Assembly: GCA_036734105.1 (NCBI GenBank)
Contig: DAIMZH010000008.1
Span: forward strand, 29,304-93,303
Source of the DNA: Azoarcus_F sp036734105
GTDB taxonomy: Bacteria; Pseudomonadota; Gammaproteobacteria; Burkholderiales; Rhodocyclaceae
Reading direction: 5' to 3'
Length of the DNA stretch: 64,000 nt
Shown here one piece after another: positions 50,095 through 59,563 of this stretch. How positions within the stretch are numbered: the first letter of the stretch is position 1; every line of letters begins with the position of its first letter. Both the position numbers and the translations under genes were made by a program. The notes beneath the pieces are model-generated. The model worked only from the letters and a program-made list of their open reading frames with translations, searched no databases and had not been told where the DNA came from.

Positions 50095-52788
50095 ATGGAA
50101 TCACTCGATATCTTTCCCTGGCATCCGCATTTTGAAACTGGCTTGCCGGAAATCGACCAGCAACACCAAAAGCTGGTGGTGTTGCTTAACCGTCTGGCGG
50201 GTCATATTGCTACCCGGGTTGAATCCGTGCAGTTGGAGGCCGTCTTTGACGAACTCGCGGCCTATGCTTCCTATCACTTCGAAACCGAAGAGATCATCTG
50301 GCGCAAATGGCTGTCCGACGACGTCTGTGAGTTTGAACATCAGGAAACCCACAAAAGTTTCATGGAATCTGTGGCCCGGTTGCGCAGCAAGCTGGTAAGC
50401 AATAACCCTGAAGACGTCGCTGAAGACACGCTGGACTTTCTGGCCAAATGGCTGGCTCATCATATCCTTGAGTCCGATCGCTATATGAGCTGTGTTGTCC
50501 GCGCGGCCAGACAAGGGCATTCTGGCGAGGCAGCTCACGCCCGGGCTCGTGAGGAAATGAGCGGCGAAAATCGGGTTCTGGTGGATCTTGTGCTGTCGCT
50601 TTACGACAGCCACTCGCGCAACACTGTTCGATTGATTCGTGAGCTCGCGGCGCATCGGCAGTCCGATATCGAATTGCACAAAGCTTCGCGCGCGCTCAAG
50701 CTTGCCCACCAACGCCTGATCAGCATTCTCGATGGCACAAATGCCGGTGTGTATGTGGCCGACATGAAAACCTACGAACTGCTGTTCATCAATGCGCTTG
50801 GTCGGCGTCTTTTCGGTAAAGACCTCATTGGCAAGACCTGCTGGAAGACGCTCCAGAAAGATATGCTCGGGCCATGCTCCTTTTGCACCAACGACCGCCT
50901 GCTTGGAGATGACGGCGAGCCTGGACCGCCAGTGGTGTGGGAGCATTACAACCCAGTGCTTGACCGGTGGTTTCAATTGCATGATCAGGCCATACCCTGG
51001 GATGACGGCCGCTACGTGCGAATGGAGATTGCGCTCGACATCACCGAGCGCAAGAAAATGGAAGAAGCCTTGCGTGCCAGTGAGACATGTTACCGCCGAC
51101 TGTTCGAGTGCTCACGTGACGCGCTGATGACCGTGGCACCGCCAGACTGGCGCTTTCGAACCGGTAATCCGGCCATGGTCGAACTGTTTGGTGCGCAGGA
51201 TCTGCAGCCGCTACTGATGCTCAGTCCGGTGGACCTCTCGCCGCCAATGCAGCCAGATGGGCAGCCCACCGCCGATAAGGCGAGGTGGGCGCTTCAGACG
51301 GCGCTGAGCGAAGGAGTGTGGCAGGGCGAGTGGATGCATCGTCGGCTCGATGGCGTCGATGTGCCTTGTCAGGTAGTGCTGAATCGCATTGAGGTCGATG
51401 GCGAAACACATGTGCAGGGTTCGGTGCGCGACATCAGCGATCTTAAAGTACAGCAGCAAAGACTGGAGCGTATCGCCCACTACGATGTACTGACCGGGCT
51501 GCCCAACCGGGTGCTGTTTGCCGACCGTCTGCGTCAGGCCATGGCGCAGGCCCGGCGTCGCAAGCAGTTGCTGGCGGTGGCTTATCTTGACCTCGACGGT
51601 TTCAAGGAGGTCAACGACCAATACGGACACGATGTGGGAGACCGCCTGTTGATTGCAGTGTCAGACCGCATGCGCAATGTGTTGCGCGAACCAGACACGC
51701 TGGCGCGCCTGGGTGGAGATGAGTTTGTGGCCACCTTGTCGGATCTTTTAGATGCCGATGGCTGTGTTCCCTTGCTGTCGCGCTTGCTCGATGCTGCGTC
51801 GCGCGTGGTATATGACGAAGGACGGCGATTGCAGGTTTCGGCCAGCATAGGGGTGACGCTGTACCCGCAGGAGGCGTCGATCGACGCGGATCACCTCTTG
51901 AGGCAGGCCGATCAGGCCATGTATCAAGCCAAACTCGACGGTCGAAACCGCTTCAGCTTTTTTGATATCGCGCGTGATCACGTGTTGCGCGGCTTTAATG
52001 AATATCTTTCCCGCATTGAACAAGGTCTTGTCAGGCATGAGTTCGTCATCCACTATCAGCCGCGGGTCAATATGCGCAGCGGCAAGGTGTGTGGCCTGGA
52101 GGCGCTGGTGCGCTGGCAGCACCCGGAGCGTGCCACTCTGTTGCCCATGGAGTTTATGTCCACGGTCGTGGGACACCCGATCGAAGTTGAGCTTGGCAAC
52201 TGGGTGCTCGACACGGTGTTGGCGCAGATTCAGGCGTGGCAAGGTGTCGGCATTGAACTGCCGGTCAGTATCAACGTGGGCGCCTATCAATTGCAACGTC
52301 CTGATTTCGTGCGGACATTGCAGCAGAGCCTCGCGGCCCACCCCGGGGTGTCTCCGGCAATGCTGGAAATAGATATTCTGGAATCCAGCGCGCTGAACGA
52401 TCTGGAGTATGTGGTGGAGATCGTTAACCAGTGTCGTGAATTGGGGATAGGTTTTGCCCTTGACGATTTCGGCACGGGATATTCGTCACTGACCTATCTG
52501 AAGCGTTTACCGGTGCAAACCCTCAAGATTGACCGGAGTTTTGTCGGAGACCTGCTGGACGATCCGGAAGATCGCGCCATTCTGGAAGGTGTGCTGGGTC
52601 TTGCCGCTGCGTTCCGGCGAACTCCGGTGGCCGAGGGGGTGGAAAGCGAAGCGATTGGCCTTCAGCTGCTGGCAATGGGTTGCGAGTTGGCGCAAGGCTA
52701 CGGCATTGCCCATCCCATGCCGGCCGCCAAGGTAGCAGGCTGGCTGTCGCAATGGACTCCGCCTGCGAGTTGGCGGGTGGGCCGCTGA
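50095..52788 (+). CDS. Hemerythrin-PAS-GGDEF-EAL c-di-GMP enzyme
   Basis: Soluble protein of 897 aa. N-terminal bacteriohemerythrin (about 1-135) with all seven di-iron ligands: His24, His61, Glu65, His82, His86, His123, Asp128. Then a helix (about 150-225), two PAS-type domains (about 225-325 and 335-455), GGDEF (about 460-625) with intact RLGGDEFVA, and EAL (about 640-890) with GLEALVRW, DILESSA, DDFGTGYSS, KIDRSFV, AEGVE. Both catalytic sites look active, so O2 at the di-iron centre may switch between making and breaking c-di-GMP. Ends 3 nt from the convergent kinase gene. Confidence 0.95.
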   Translation: MESLDIFPWHPHFETGLPEIDQQHQKLVVLLNRLAGHIATRVESVQLEAVFDELAAYASYHFETEEIIWRKWLSDDVCEFEHQETHKSFMESVARLRSKLVSNNPEDVAEDTLDFLAKWLAHHILESDRYMSCVVRAARQGHSGEAAHARAREEMSGENRVLVDLVLSLYDSHSRNTVRLIRELAAHRQSDIELHKASRALKLAHQRLISILDGTNAGVYVADMKTYELLFINALGRRLFGKDLIGKTCWKTLQKDMLGPCSFCTNDRLLGDDGEPGPPVVWEHYNPVLDRWFQLHDQAIPWDDGRYVRMEIALDITERKKMEEALRASETCYRRLFECSRDALMTVAPPDWRFRTGNPAMVELFGAQDLQPLLMLSPVDLSPPMQPDGQPTADKARWALQTALSEGVWQGEWMHRRLDGVDVPCQVVLNRIEVDGETHVQGSVRDISDLKVQQQRLERIAHYDVLTGLPNRVLFADRLRQAMAQARRRKQLLAVAYLDLDGFKEVNDQYGHDVGDRLLIAVSDRMRNVLREPDTLARLGGDEFVATLSDLLDADGCVPLLSRLLDAASRVVYDEGRRLQVSASIGVTLYPQEASIDADHLLRQADQAMYQAKLDGRNRFSFFDIARDHVLRGFNEYLSRIEQGLVRHEFVIHYQPRVNMRSGKVCGLEALVRWQHPERATLLPMEFMSTVVGHPIEVELGNWVLDTVLAQIQAWQGVGIELPVSINVGAYQLQRPDFVRTLQQSLAAHPGVSPAMLEIDILESSALNDLEYVVEIVNQCRELGIGFALDDFGTGYSSLTYLKRLPVQTLKIDRSFVGDLLDDPEDRAILEGVLGLAAAFRRTPVAEGVESEAIGLQLLAMGCELAQGYGIAHPMPAAKVAGWLSQWTPPASWRVGR

Positions 52789-52791
52789 GCT

Positions 52792-55584
52792 TCAGGCGGT
52801 TTTCTGGCAGTTGCTCAGTGCTTCCTGCAAAGCCGCAGCCTTGATCGGCTTCGCAACATGGCCATTCATGCCGGCCTCAAGGCAGGCTTGGCGATCCTGC
52901 GGCAACACGTTGGCGGTGAGAGCGTAAATGGGTACCGGTCCACGCCCCAGATCTGCCTCGGCAGCCCGGATGTTGCGTGTGGCTTCAATGCCGTTCATGT
53001 TGGGCATTTGCATGTCCATCAAAATGAGATCAAAGGTACTTTGCGAAAAGGCCTGCACCGCCTTCACCCCGTCTCCCACCACGGTGACCTGATGTCCGAG
53101 TTTGCTCAGCATGGTCGAAATCAATCGCTGATTCACCGGGTTATCTTCGGCCAGCAAAATGTTGAGCACCTGCTTGTGTTGATTGGCTGAGTCGGATGAG
53201 GGGTTGGACTCGCTACCCATCACCAGGTGCCCAGCCTGCGACAGGCCGAGTATGTTGGACAACTCGTCGGGTCGTGCCGGGGCTGCCAGCAGCTTGTCTA
53301 TGGGCAGCGCTGAAGCTCGCAGTCGTGCGGAGGTCTGACTGTCGTCGCTCATCACGATGCAACGCTCGGAGGATACGCCGCTGGCTAGCAGGCGTTGCAA
53401 TTCATCTGCTGTTTTGCCGTCAGGCCTGCAAGCAGTGAGAAAGACAGCATGTTCCAGTGTGTTTTCGTCGCAGTTGGCAAGCAAGGTGTCGATGTTGTCA
53501 TATCCACGTGCGGTCACACCTAGCCACGCAAGCATGTTCTGGATACGCGTCCGGTTGGTTGGCTCGGCATCAACGACGATTACCGACAACATCACCCCGG
53601 GTTTGGGTTGACGCAGGCGCCGTGGCGCACGCACGGGCAGTTCGATGCGAAAGCTTGAACCCTTGCCAAACTCGCTGTCGACAGTCACCGTACCGCCCAT
53701 CAGGTCAGCCAAGCGAGCACAAATTGTCAGCCCCAGTCCCGTGCCGCCAAAGCGCCGGGTGGTGGAGGCGTCGACCTGCGAGAAAGACTCAAAAATGCTG
53801 CCTAGCTTTTCTCGTGGAATGCCTATGCCTTGATCGCTGATGCTGATGATCAGCACGCCATCGATGTCATTCTCGGGCAAGGGTGTGTCGGTCCACTGAA
53901 CGTCAACTGCAATGAAGCCATGTTCGGTGAACTTGACTGCGTTATCACTGATGTTGGCGACAATCTGACGCAACCGAACCGGGTCGCTGCTGATCAGTGC
54001 AGGCAAGTTGGGAGGCAGCGAGAAGTGCAGGTCCAGACCCTTGGTACGTGCGCGCACCGCGATGGACTTCAGGGTATCCGCCAGCAGGTCGGCAGGGTCG
54101 AAGTCTATGGACTCGATGCTGAGCTTGCCAGCATCAATCTTGGAAAAGTCGAGAATGTCGTTGAGTATTGTCAGCAGGGTGCGCGCAGAAGAGTGTACTG
54201 TTTCGAGGTAGCCTCGCTGGGTCGGGCTCAGCGGTGTGTCAAGCGCAAGCTCGGTCATGCCGATGATGCCAGTCATCGGGGTTCGGATTTCGTGGCTCAT
54301 GTTGGCCAGAAAGTCGCCCTTGGCCTGGGCTGCCGCCTCTGCGTCATTGCGGGCCTGTTCCAGCGTTTGGGTGAGTTTTTGCAGCGACTCGTTGCGAAAG
54401 GTTAATTCACTTTCCAGTTGTTTGAGCTGGGTGATCTCGGTGCGAACTGCGATAAACCTGTCGATCTTGCCGTTGGCGTCATACATGGGCATGACGGTTG
54501 CCTTGACCCAATATAGTTCGCCTTGTTTGTTACGGTTGCAGATTTCTCCGCTCCAGACCTGACCAGAGGTGATGGTGGCCCAAAGATCAACGAACATCTC
54601 CCTGGGGTGAACCGCACTGTTGATGATGCGATGGTTGTTGCCGATCAGCTCGCTGTCGGTATAGCCGGAGATGCGCTGGAAGTGCTGGTTGCAATAAGTG
54701 ATATTGCCCTTGAGGTCGGTGATGCTGACAATGGCGTGTCGGTCCAGCGCATTCTTTTGCTGTTGTAACTCGGAAGAGGCCGCTTCCAATTCGCGGTTTT
54801 TGTCTCGCAGCATGGCAAATGCGCGCCGGGTGCGGATATCCATCTTGAACAGTACAAAAAAGGCGGCTGCAAACGACAGCAGCACAAATGTGCCCAATCC
54901 GACAAAGCGGTAATCGGTAGCTTGCAACAAGCCTGCCCGTGGAACGCTTACAACCTGAACCCCGCGTACATCGCCAACCTTCCAGTCGCGCCGTGTGGAG
55001 TCCGGGTGGTTGTTATGACACGCTGAACACGAGCTTTCCATGATGACCGGGCGTGCATACTTGAGCACTGCCTGACCACTCTTGTATGTGTATTTGTGAA
55101 ACTCGTCGCCACCTTGCGAGCGAAAATATGCCAGGGCTTCGGTTTCGAAAGGGGATAGCAAACGATCCTTGCGAGTGACAAAAGGAAAGTCGCTTACCAA
55201 CTGCCCTTGAACTTCCATGTCGCGGGTGTTGATGAAGGACAGCAAATCCATCGTCATTGTGAAGGGAAGGGGGATTGCTCCCGGCACATTCTTGTAATCG
55301 GCCGTGACCAGCACATGTGGATGTCCGATGACCGAATTGACGATTTCCTGACTGTAGAAGGTGCGAAAGGCGTCTACTGCCGAGGAATAGGTGCGCACTG
55401 TGCGCAACAGGTGTTCATCCTCGGCGCCACGCAACACCCAGGCACTGATCAACATGAAACTTAGTGCAAAGCATACTGCCGACAACACCATCCACAGTCG
55501 CATCATGCGCCCTCGCATGGGGCGCATGATGCTCGGCTCGGGCCTGTTGGCTCCTGCCTGCCGGGGCGATTGCGTATCGGACAT
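52792..55584 (-). CDS. Hybrid histidine kinase with c-type haem sensor domain
   Basis: 930 aa. Helix 1 (about 29-50), a periplasmic DUF3365/Tll0287-like domain (about 55-215) with the haem motif SSCSACHNNH near 183, helix 2 (about 228-248), coiled coil, PAS/PAC (about 275-400), HisKA (about 425-490, SHEIRTPMTGIIG), HATPase (about 535-650, NISDNAVKFTEHG and DQGIGIPREKLG, GTGLGLTICARL), a degenerate receiver (about 660-780) and a true receiver (about 805-925, ILLAEDNPVNQ, LILMDMQMPNMNG). The haem suggests redox or gas sensing in the periplasm. No response-regulator gene is adjacent; the phosphate may pass by an Hpt protein elsewhere. Confidence 0.94.
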   Translation of the reverse strand: MSDTQSPRQAGANRPEPSIMRPMRGRMMRLWMVLSAVCFALSFMLISAWVLRGAEDEHLLRTVRTYSSAVDAFRTFYSQEIVNSVIGHPHVLVTADYKNVPGAIPLPFTMTMDLLSFINTRDMEVQGQLVSDFPFVTRKDRLLSPFETEALAYFRSQGGDEFHKYTYKSGQAVLKYARPVIMESSCSACHNNHPDSTRRDWKVGDVRGVQVVSVPRAGLLQATDYRFVGLGTFVLLSFAAAFFVLFKMDIRTRRAFAMLRDKNRELEAASSELQQQKNALDRHAIVSITDLKGNITYCNQHFQRISGYTDSELIGNNHRIINSAVHPREMFVDLWATITSGQVWSGEICNRNKQGELYWVKATVMPMYDANGKIDRFIAVRTEITQLKQLESELTFRNESLQKLTQTLEQARNDAEAAAQAKGDFLANMSHEIRTPMTGIIGMTELALDTPLSPTQRGYLETVHSSARTLLTILNDILDFSKIDAGKLSIESIDFDPADLLADTLKSIAVRARTKGLDLHFSLPPNLPALISSDPVRLRQIVANISDNAVKFTEHGFIAVDVQWTDTPLPENDIDGVLIISISDQGIGIPREKLGSIFESFSQVDASTTRRFGGTGLGLTICARLADLMGGTVTVDSEFGKGSSFRIELPVRAPRRLRQPKPGVMLSVIVVDAEPTNRTRIQNMLAWLGVTARGYDNIDTLLANCDENTLEHAVFLTACRPDGKTADELQRLLASGVSSERCIVMSDDSQTSARLRASALPIDKLLAAPARPDELSNILGLSQAGHLVMGSESNPSSDSANQHKQVLNILLAEDNPVNQRLISTMLSKLGHQVTVVGDGVKAVQAFSQSTFDLILMDMQMPNMNGIEATRNIRAAEADLGRGPVPIYALTANVLPQDRQACLEAGMNGHVAKPIKAAALQEALSNCQKTA

Positions 55585-55749
55585 GGTTTAAAACGTATGC
55601 TTGGTCGATGCGGCTAGCTTACCTCAATGACGCGGAGCACGCTGTGCGAATCGCCACACCTGCAGGGTGAATGTGTGTTGCAGCAACCCGGGTGCGGCTC
55701 CCTGCAGCTTGCATGTGCCAACGCTATGGTGCGTGACCAGGGCGTTGCC

Positions 55750-56127
55750 TTATTGTGAGGCCTGCTGTTGCTGCTTGGCGGCTACCTCGGCATGTACTGC
55801 CACCATGTCCAGCGCGCGTACGCCGTCTATCACCTGCTGCAGGGCGGGCGGAGGAAGGGCACCGGATTCACGAAACACCATGACGCCTTCGCGAATGACC
55901 GCAATGGTGGGGATGGAGCGGATCTGGAAGGTGGACGCCAGCTCTTGCTGTGCTTCGGTGTCGATTTTGCCAAAAACGATATCCGGGTTGTTGCTGGCGG
56001 CTGCCTCGAAAGTGGGCGCAAAGCCGCGGCAGGGGGCGCACCATTCGGCCCAGAAATCGAGAAAGACGATGGGGTTGTCCTCAAGGATGGAGGAGAAGTT
56101 TTCGGAGGTGATTTCAACGGTCGCCAT
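55750..56127 (-). CDS. Thioredoxin family protein
   Basis: 125 aa, no signal peptide, so cytoplasmic. Active site FWAEWCAPCRGFAP (WCAPC rather than the classic WCGPC) and the cis-proline in IRSIPTIAV. The C-terminal tail (about 108-125) is helical and glutamine-rich (AAKQQQQASQ). Its ATG overlaps the aminotransferase stop by one base (TAATG), so the two are probably coupled. May serve as reductant for enzymes such as APS reductase, but that link is only conceptual. Confidence 0.93.
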   Translation of the reverse strand: MATVEITSENFSSILEDNPIVFLDFWAEWCAPCRGFAPTFEAAASNNPDIVFGKIDTEAQQELASTFQIRSIPTIAVIREGVMVFRESGALPPPALQQVIDGVRALDMVAVHAEVAAKQQQQASQ

Positions 56128-57317
56128 TAGCGCACTCCTGAATTTGATTGGGGAAGCTGACCGCCAGTCGTGCGTTGTCGAACAAGCCCTGCCAGCAATG
56201 CCAGCCCGCGCTCAACGCCTGCCTCATCGGCATGACTGAAGTTCAGCCTTATGGTGCCATGGTCTGGAGTCTTGTTGGCGAAGAAAAGTTCGCCGGGCAT
56301 GAAGGCTACCCCCTGCCGGATGGCTTCGGACAGGAGTTCGCGGGTGTCCAGCGCCGCCGACAGCTTGAGCCAGAAGAACAGGCCGCCGGGTGGCAGTTCC
56401 CAACTTGCCAGGTCGCCAAAGTGACGTTGCAAGGCTGCGGCAAACACATCGCGCTTGAGGCGGTAGCTCGCAACCAACCTGTTCATGCGCTCGGCCCTGT
56501 CGGGCGAGCGCAATTGCTCCAGCACCAGATGCTGGCTGACACGGCTGCTGTGCAGATCGGCGGCCTGCTTGAGGCGCAGCAGCAGGGGCACCAACTGAGG
56601 CGAGGCCACCATGAAGCCAAGCCGCAGGCCCGGTGCCAGGGTCTTGGAGAACGAACCCTGATAAATCCAGGGTGCGCGCTTGAGCTGCGCACACACCGGC
56701 GTGCGCTCGCAGTCATCATAGACGAGGTCGCGGTAGGGGTCGTCCTCGAACAAGGGCACCTTCAACTCGTCACAGGCGGCTGCCAGCGCCGCGCGCTCGG
56801 CTGCCGAGTAGCAGTGCCCGGTGGGGTTCTGAAAGCTGGGGATGGCATAGGCCAGCGCGGGTGGCTGGCTGGCGTCCAGCCCCGCAAGCGGGGCCTCCGG
56901 CAGCAGCGGCACAAAGCCGGCACCAAAAAAGCGGAAAACCTGCAAGGCGGCGAGATAAGTAGGGGCCTCGACTGCCACCCGTGTGTCGGCATCAATGAAC
57001 AGCTTGGCCACAAGGTCGATGCCTTGCTGAGAGCCGGACAACACCAACACCTGATCTGCCTCGCAGCTCAGGCCCATGGCGTTCATTTCGGCAGCGATCT
57101 GCTCACGCAGCGCAAGCTCACCCTCGCTCGGGCCATATTGCAGCAGCGTTTGCGGCAGGCTTATGTTGTGCAGCGACGGAAAGCTTTCGGGTGATGGCAA
57201 GCCGCCTGCAAACGACACCATTCCCGGCTGATCAATGACAGCGAGAATTTCACGGATGGGCGAGGCTTTCAGGCCGGACACCCGGGTTGACAGCTTTGGA
57301 AGCGCAGCATTGCTCAT
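56127..57317 (-). CDS. PLP-dependent class I/II aminotransferase
   Basis: 396 aa, group of 2-aminoadipate/multi-substrate aminotransferases, without the GntR HTH domain of the MocR type. Start MSNAALPKLSTRVSGLKAS, then MVSFAGGLPSPESFP, LVLSGSQQGIDLVAKLF, and the PLP lysine in YQGSFSKTLAPGLRLGFM. Substrate uncertain: an aromatic or branched amino acid, or aminoadipate. Divergent from a MarR gene across 61 nt filled with inverted repeats, so MarR control is likely. Confidence 0.88.
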   Translation of the reverse strand: MSNAALPKLSTRVSGLKASPIREILAVIDQPGMVSFAGGLPSPESFPSLHNISLPQTLLQYGPSEGELALREQIAAEMNAMGLSCEADQVLVLSGSQQGIDLVAKLFIDADTRVAVEAPTYLAALQVFRFFGAGFVPLLPEAPLAGLDASQPPALAYAIPSFQNPTGHCYSAAERAALAAACDELKVPLFEDDPYRDLVYDDCERTPVCAQLKRAPWIYQGSFSKTLAPGLRLGFMVASPQLVPLLLRLKQAADLHSSRVSQHLVLEQLRSPDRAERMNRLVASYRLKRDVFAAALQRHFGDLASWELPPGGLFFWLKLSAALDTRELLSEAIRQGVAFMPGELFFANKTPDHGTIRLNFSHADEAGVERGLALLAGLVRQRTTGGQLPQSNSGVR

Positions 57318-57325
57318 GGCTATAC

Positions 57326-57387
57326 GTCAAAAAAGTTGACCTTTGCACATGTTGATCGTGATCGACTATCATGTCAACATGATTGAC
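57326..57387. promoter_or_regulatory. MarR-type operator cluster
   Basis: Between the aminotransferase and marR there are five GTCAA/TTGAC half sites. GTCAA (57326-57330) and TTGAC (57336-57340) make a short inverted pair; CATGTTGA (57348-57355) and TCAACATG (57374-57381) are perfect 8-bp arms, the right one covering the marR start codon; TTGAC recurs at 57383-57387. The arrangement suits repression of both genes by the MarR dimer. Confidence 0.6.
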
Positions 57388-57861
57388 GTTTCTTCTGTTC
57401 CTGACCCTCGCTGTGCCATCGAGCACCTTTACTTTGCTTACCGTGCATTTACGGCAGGGCCGGATCGCCTGCTTGCCGAGCGTGGTCTGGGCCGTGTGCA
57501 TCACCGCATCCTGTACTTTGTAGGGCGTCAGCCCGGCCTGACGGTCGGCACGCTGCTGGACACCTTGGGGGTAAGCAAGCAGGCGCTCAATGCACCCTTG
57601 CGCAAGCTGGTGGCCGAAGGGCTTGTCGAGGCCCATTCCTCGCCTGCCGACAAGCGCTTGCGGCTGTTGTCGCTGACCATCCAGGGGCGGGCGCTGGAGG
57701 CGCAATTGTCGGCGATTCAGACTGCGTTGCTTGAGGCGGCCTTTGCGCAGGCTGGTGTGCAAGCCACGCAGGGGTGGTTTGCGGTGATGCAGCAACTGGC
57801 AGCGCAAGCCGACAAGCAGCCGTCTGCGACGGATTACCTTGGTCACGATCAAGTGGATTGA
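57379..57861 (+). CDS. MarR family transcriptional regulator
   Basis: 160 aa from the ATG at 57379 (MIDVSSVPDPRCAIEHLYFA); an upstream ATG would add 12 residues read through the operator. Winged-helix core: RVHHRILYFVGRQPGLTVGTLLDTLGVSKQALNAPLRKL, then the wing SSPADKRLRLLSLT. The long C-terminal helix would form the dimer. Likely represses itself and the aminotransferase through the repeats in the gap. The ligand is unknown. Confidence 0.92.
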   Translation: MIDVSSVPDPRCAIEHLYFAYRAFTAGPDRLLAERGLGRVHHRILYFVGRQPGLTVGTLLDTLGVSKQALNAPLRKLVAEGLVEAHSSPADKRLRLLSLTIQGRALEAQLSAIQTALLEAAFAQAGVQATQGWFAVMQQLAAQADKQPSATDYLGHDQVD

Positions 57862-57973
57862 GTTCGTCTGTAATAGAATCTGATGCCACAAGAGGCGGGC
57901 ACATGAATTAACGACCCGTTGACAGGGCGTCGCCGCGTGCGGTGGCGAGCCAATGGCAGGGAGGGGCGTCCGA

Positions 57974-59563
57974 ATGTCGGTTTTGGGTGGAGCGGATCGA
58001 ATCCGTGGGGATTTCTTTGGTGGCCTGACTGCAGGCGTGGTGGCCTTGCCGCTGGCGCTGGCCTTTGGTGTAGCGTCTGGTGCGGGGGCGGCAGCGGGCC
58101 TTTATGGTGCCATTGCGCTTGGCCTGGTGGCGGCCATTCTGGGCGGCACCAAGGTGCAGATATCCGGTCCCACCGGGCCCATGACCGTCGTTTTTGGCGC
58201 GGTGCTGGTGGCTGTCGGGGGCAATGTTGCCATGGCGATGGCTGCAGTGCTGGTCGGTGGCGTGCTGCAGATTGCGCTTGGCCTGCTCAGGACTGGCGGT
58301 CTTGTGCGCTTCATCCCGTACCCGGTGGTGTCCGGTTTCATGAGCGGCATTGGTGTCATCATCATGCTGTTGCAGATCGCGCCGCTGGTTGGTGCCACAC
58401 CGCTGTCATCGCCACTGAAAATGATCATGTCACTGCCTGAAACACTGGCCGCCTTCAACTGGCAGGCGGCGGTGCTGGCGATGCTCACCATGATTGTTGT
58501 CTTCAAAACGCCGATACGCTTCAGTCGAATCGTGCCGTCCCCGCTTATCGCCCTTATCGTGGTCACGATTCTGTCATTGCTGCTGGGCTTTGATGTGCCG
58601 GTCATTGGCGAAATCCCGATGGGGCTGCCCGACCTGGCCATCCCGACTTTCTCGCTGGCCACCTGGACCACCATATTGGTGCTGGGTGCCACCCTTGCGG
58701 TGCTGGGCAGCATAGACAGTCTGCTTACTTCGCTGGTGGCTGACTCGCTTACCCGCAGCAGACATGAATCCAACCGCGAACTTGTCGGCCAGGGGCTGGG
58801 CAACATGTTGTGCGCCTTTGTGGGCGGTTTGCCCGGCGCAGGGGCCACCATGCGTACTGTGGTCAACATCAAGGCCGGCGGGCGGGGGCGCTTGTCCGGG
58901 GTGATGCACGCGATGTTCCTGCTGGCGCTGCTGCTCGGTGCGGCACCACTGGCCACACAGATTCCGCTGGCGGTGCTGGCCGGCATATTGGTCAAGGTGG
59001 GGCTGGATATTCTGGACTATCGGCTGCTCAAGCTATTGCGTCGCGCGCCGAGGGCTGACGTAGTGGTAATGGGTGTGGTGTTTGTGCTCACCGTGTTTGT
59101 CGACCTCATCGTTGCGGTCGGTGCGGGAGTTGTCATTTCCATGGGCTTGATCATTCATCGACTGGTGCAGCAGACCAGCTTTAGTGTGTATTCGGCTGGC
59201 GAAGATCAGGACGACGGCATCGAGAGCAGTGAGATTGAGGGCAGGGTGCGCACCATCCGCATAGACGGCCCGTTCTTTTTTGGTTCGGCCAGCCGCTTGC
59301 TTGATCGTGCTGATCAGGTCATGGAAACCAGTGTGGTGGTGTTTGACTGCACCCGTGTGCGCTTCATGGATTTGTCGGCGCAGTTTGCGCTGGAAGAAAT
59401 GATAGAACGACTCAAGGACATCGGCGTGCCCTCTTTCGTGGCGGTGAGCGACGAGCAGTACGAGTCCCTGGCGCGCCTGCAAGCGCCTTTTATTCCGCCA
59501 TCCATTCTATTCAGGGATTTTGACTCTGCCCTCAGTGCTGCGCGTGGGGCGACTGGCGCTTAA
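57974..59563 (+). CDS. SulP family anion transporter with STAS domain
   Basis: 529 aa from the ATG at 57974, with GGGAGGGG upstream; an ATG 7 codons earlier is possible. About 12-14 membrane helices: SulP signature LPLALAFGVASGAGAAAGLYGAI, ISGPTGPMTVVFG, then GGLPGAGATMRTVVNIKAGGR. C-terminal STAS domain (about 425-525), IRIDGPFFFGSASRLLDR and FDCTRVRFMDLSAQFALEE. Substrates in SulP are sulfate, bicarbonate or dicarboxylates; this sequence resembles the bicarbonate/sulfate group. The end overlaps the convergent permease gene by 32 nt. Confidence 0.9.
   Translation: MSVLGGADRIRGDFFGGLTAGVVALPLALAFGVASGAGAAAGLYGAIALGLVAAILGGTKVQISGPTGPMTVVFGAVLVAVGGNVAMAMAAVLVGGVLQIALGLLRTGGLVRFIPYPVVSGFMSGIGVIIMLLQIAPLVGATPLSSPLKMIMSLPETLAAFNWQAAVLAMLTMIVVFKTPIRFSRIVPSPLIALIVVTILSLLLGFDVPVIGEIPMGLPDLAIPTFSLATWTTILVLGATLAVLGSIDSLLTSLVADSLTRSRHESNRELVGQGLGNMLCAFVGGLPGAGATMRTVVNIKAGGRGRLSGVMHAMFLLALLLGAAPLATQIPLAVLAGILVKVGLDILDYRLLKLLRRAPRADVVVMGVVFVLTVFVDLIVAVGAGVVISMGLIIHRLVQQTSFSVYSAGEDQDDGIESSEIEGRVRTIRIDGPFFFGSASRLLDRADQVMETSVVVFDCTRVRFMDLSAQFALEEMIERLKDIGVPSFVAVSDEQYESLARLQAPFIPPSILFRDFDSALSAARGATGA

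Noticed and set aside
56148..57194. 348-codon open frame opposite the aminotransferase
   Set aside because: Sense gene has the PLP site and coupling to thioredoxin; the antisense product resembles no family.
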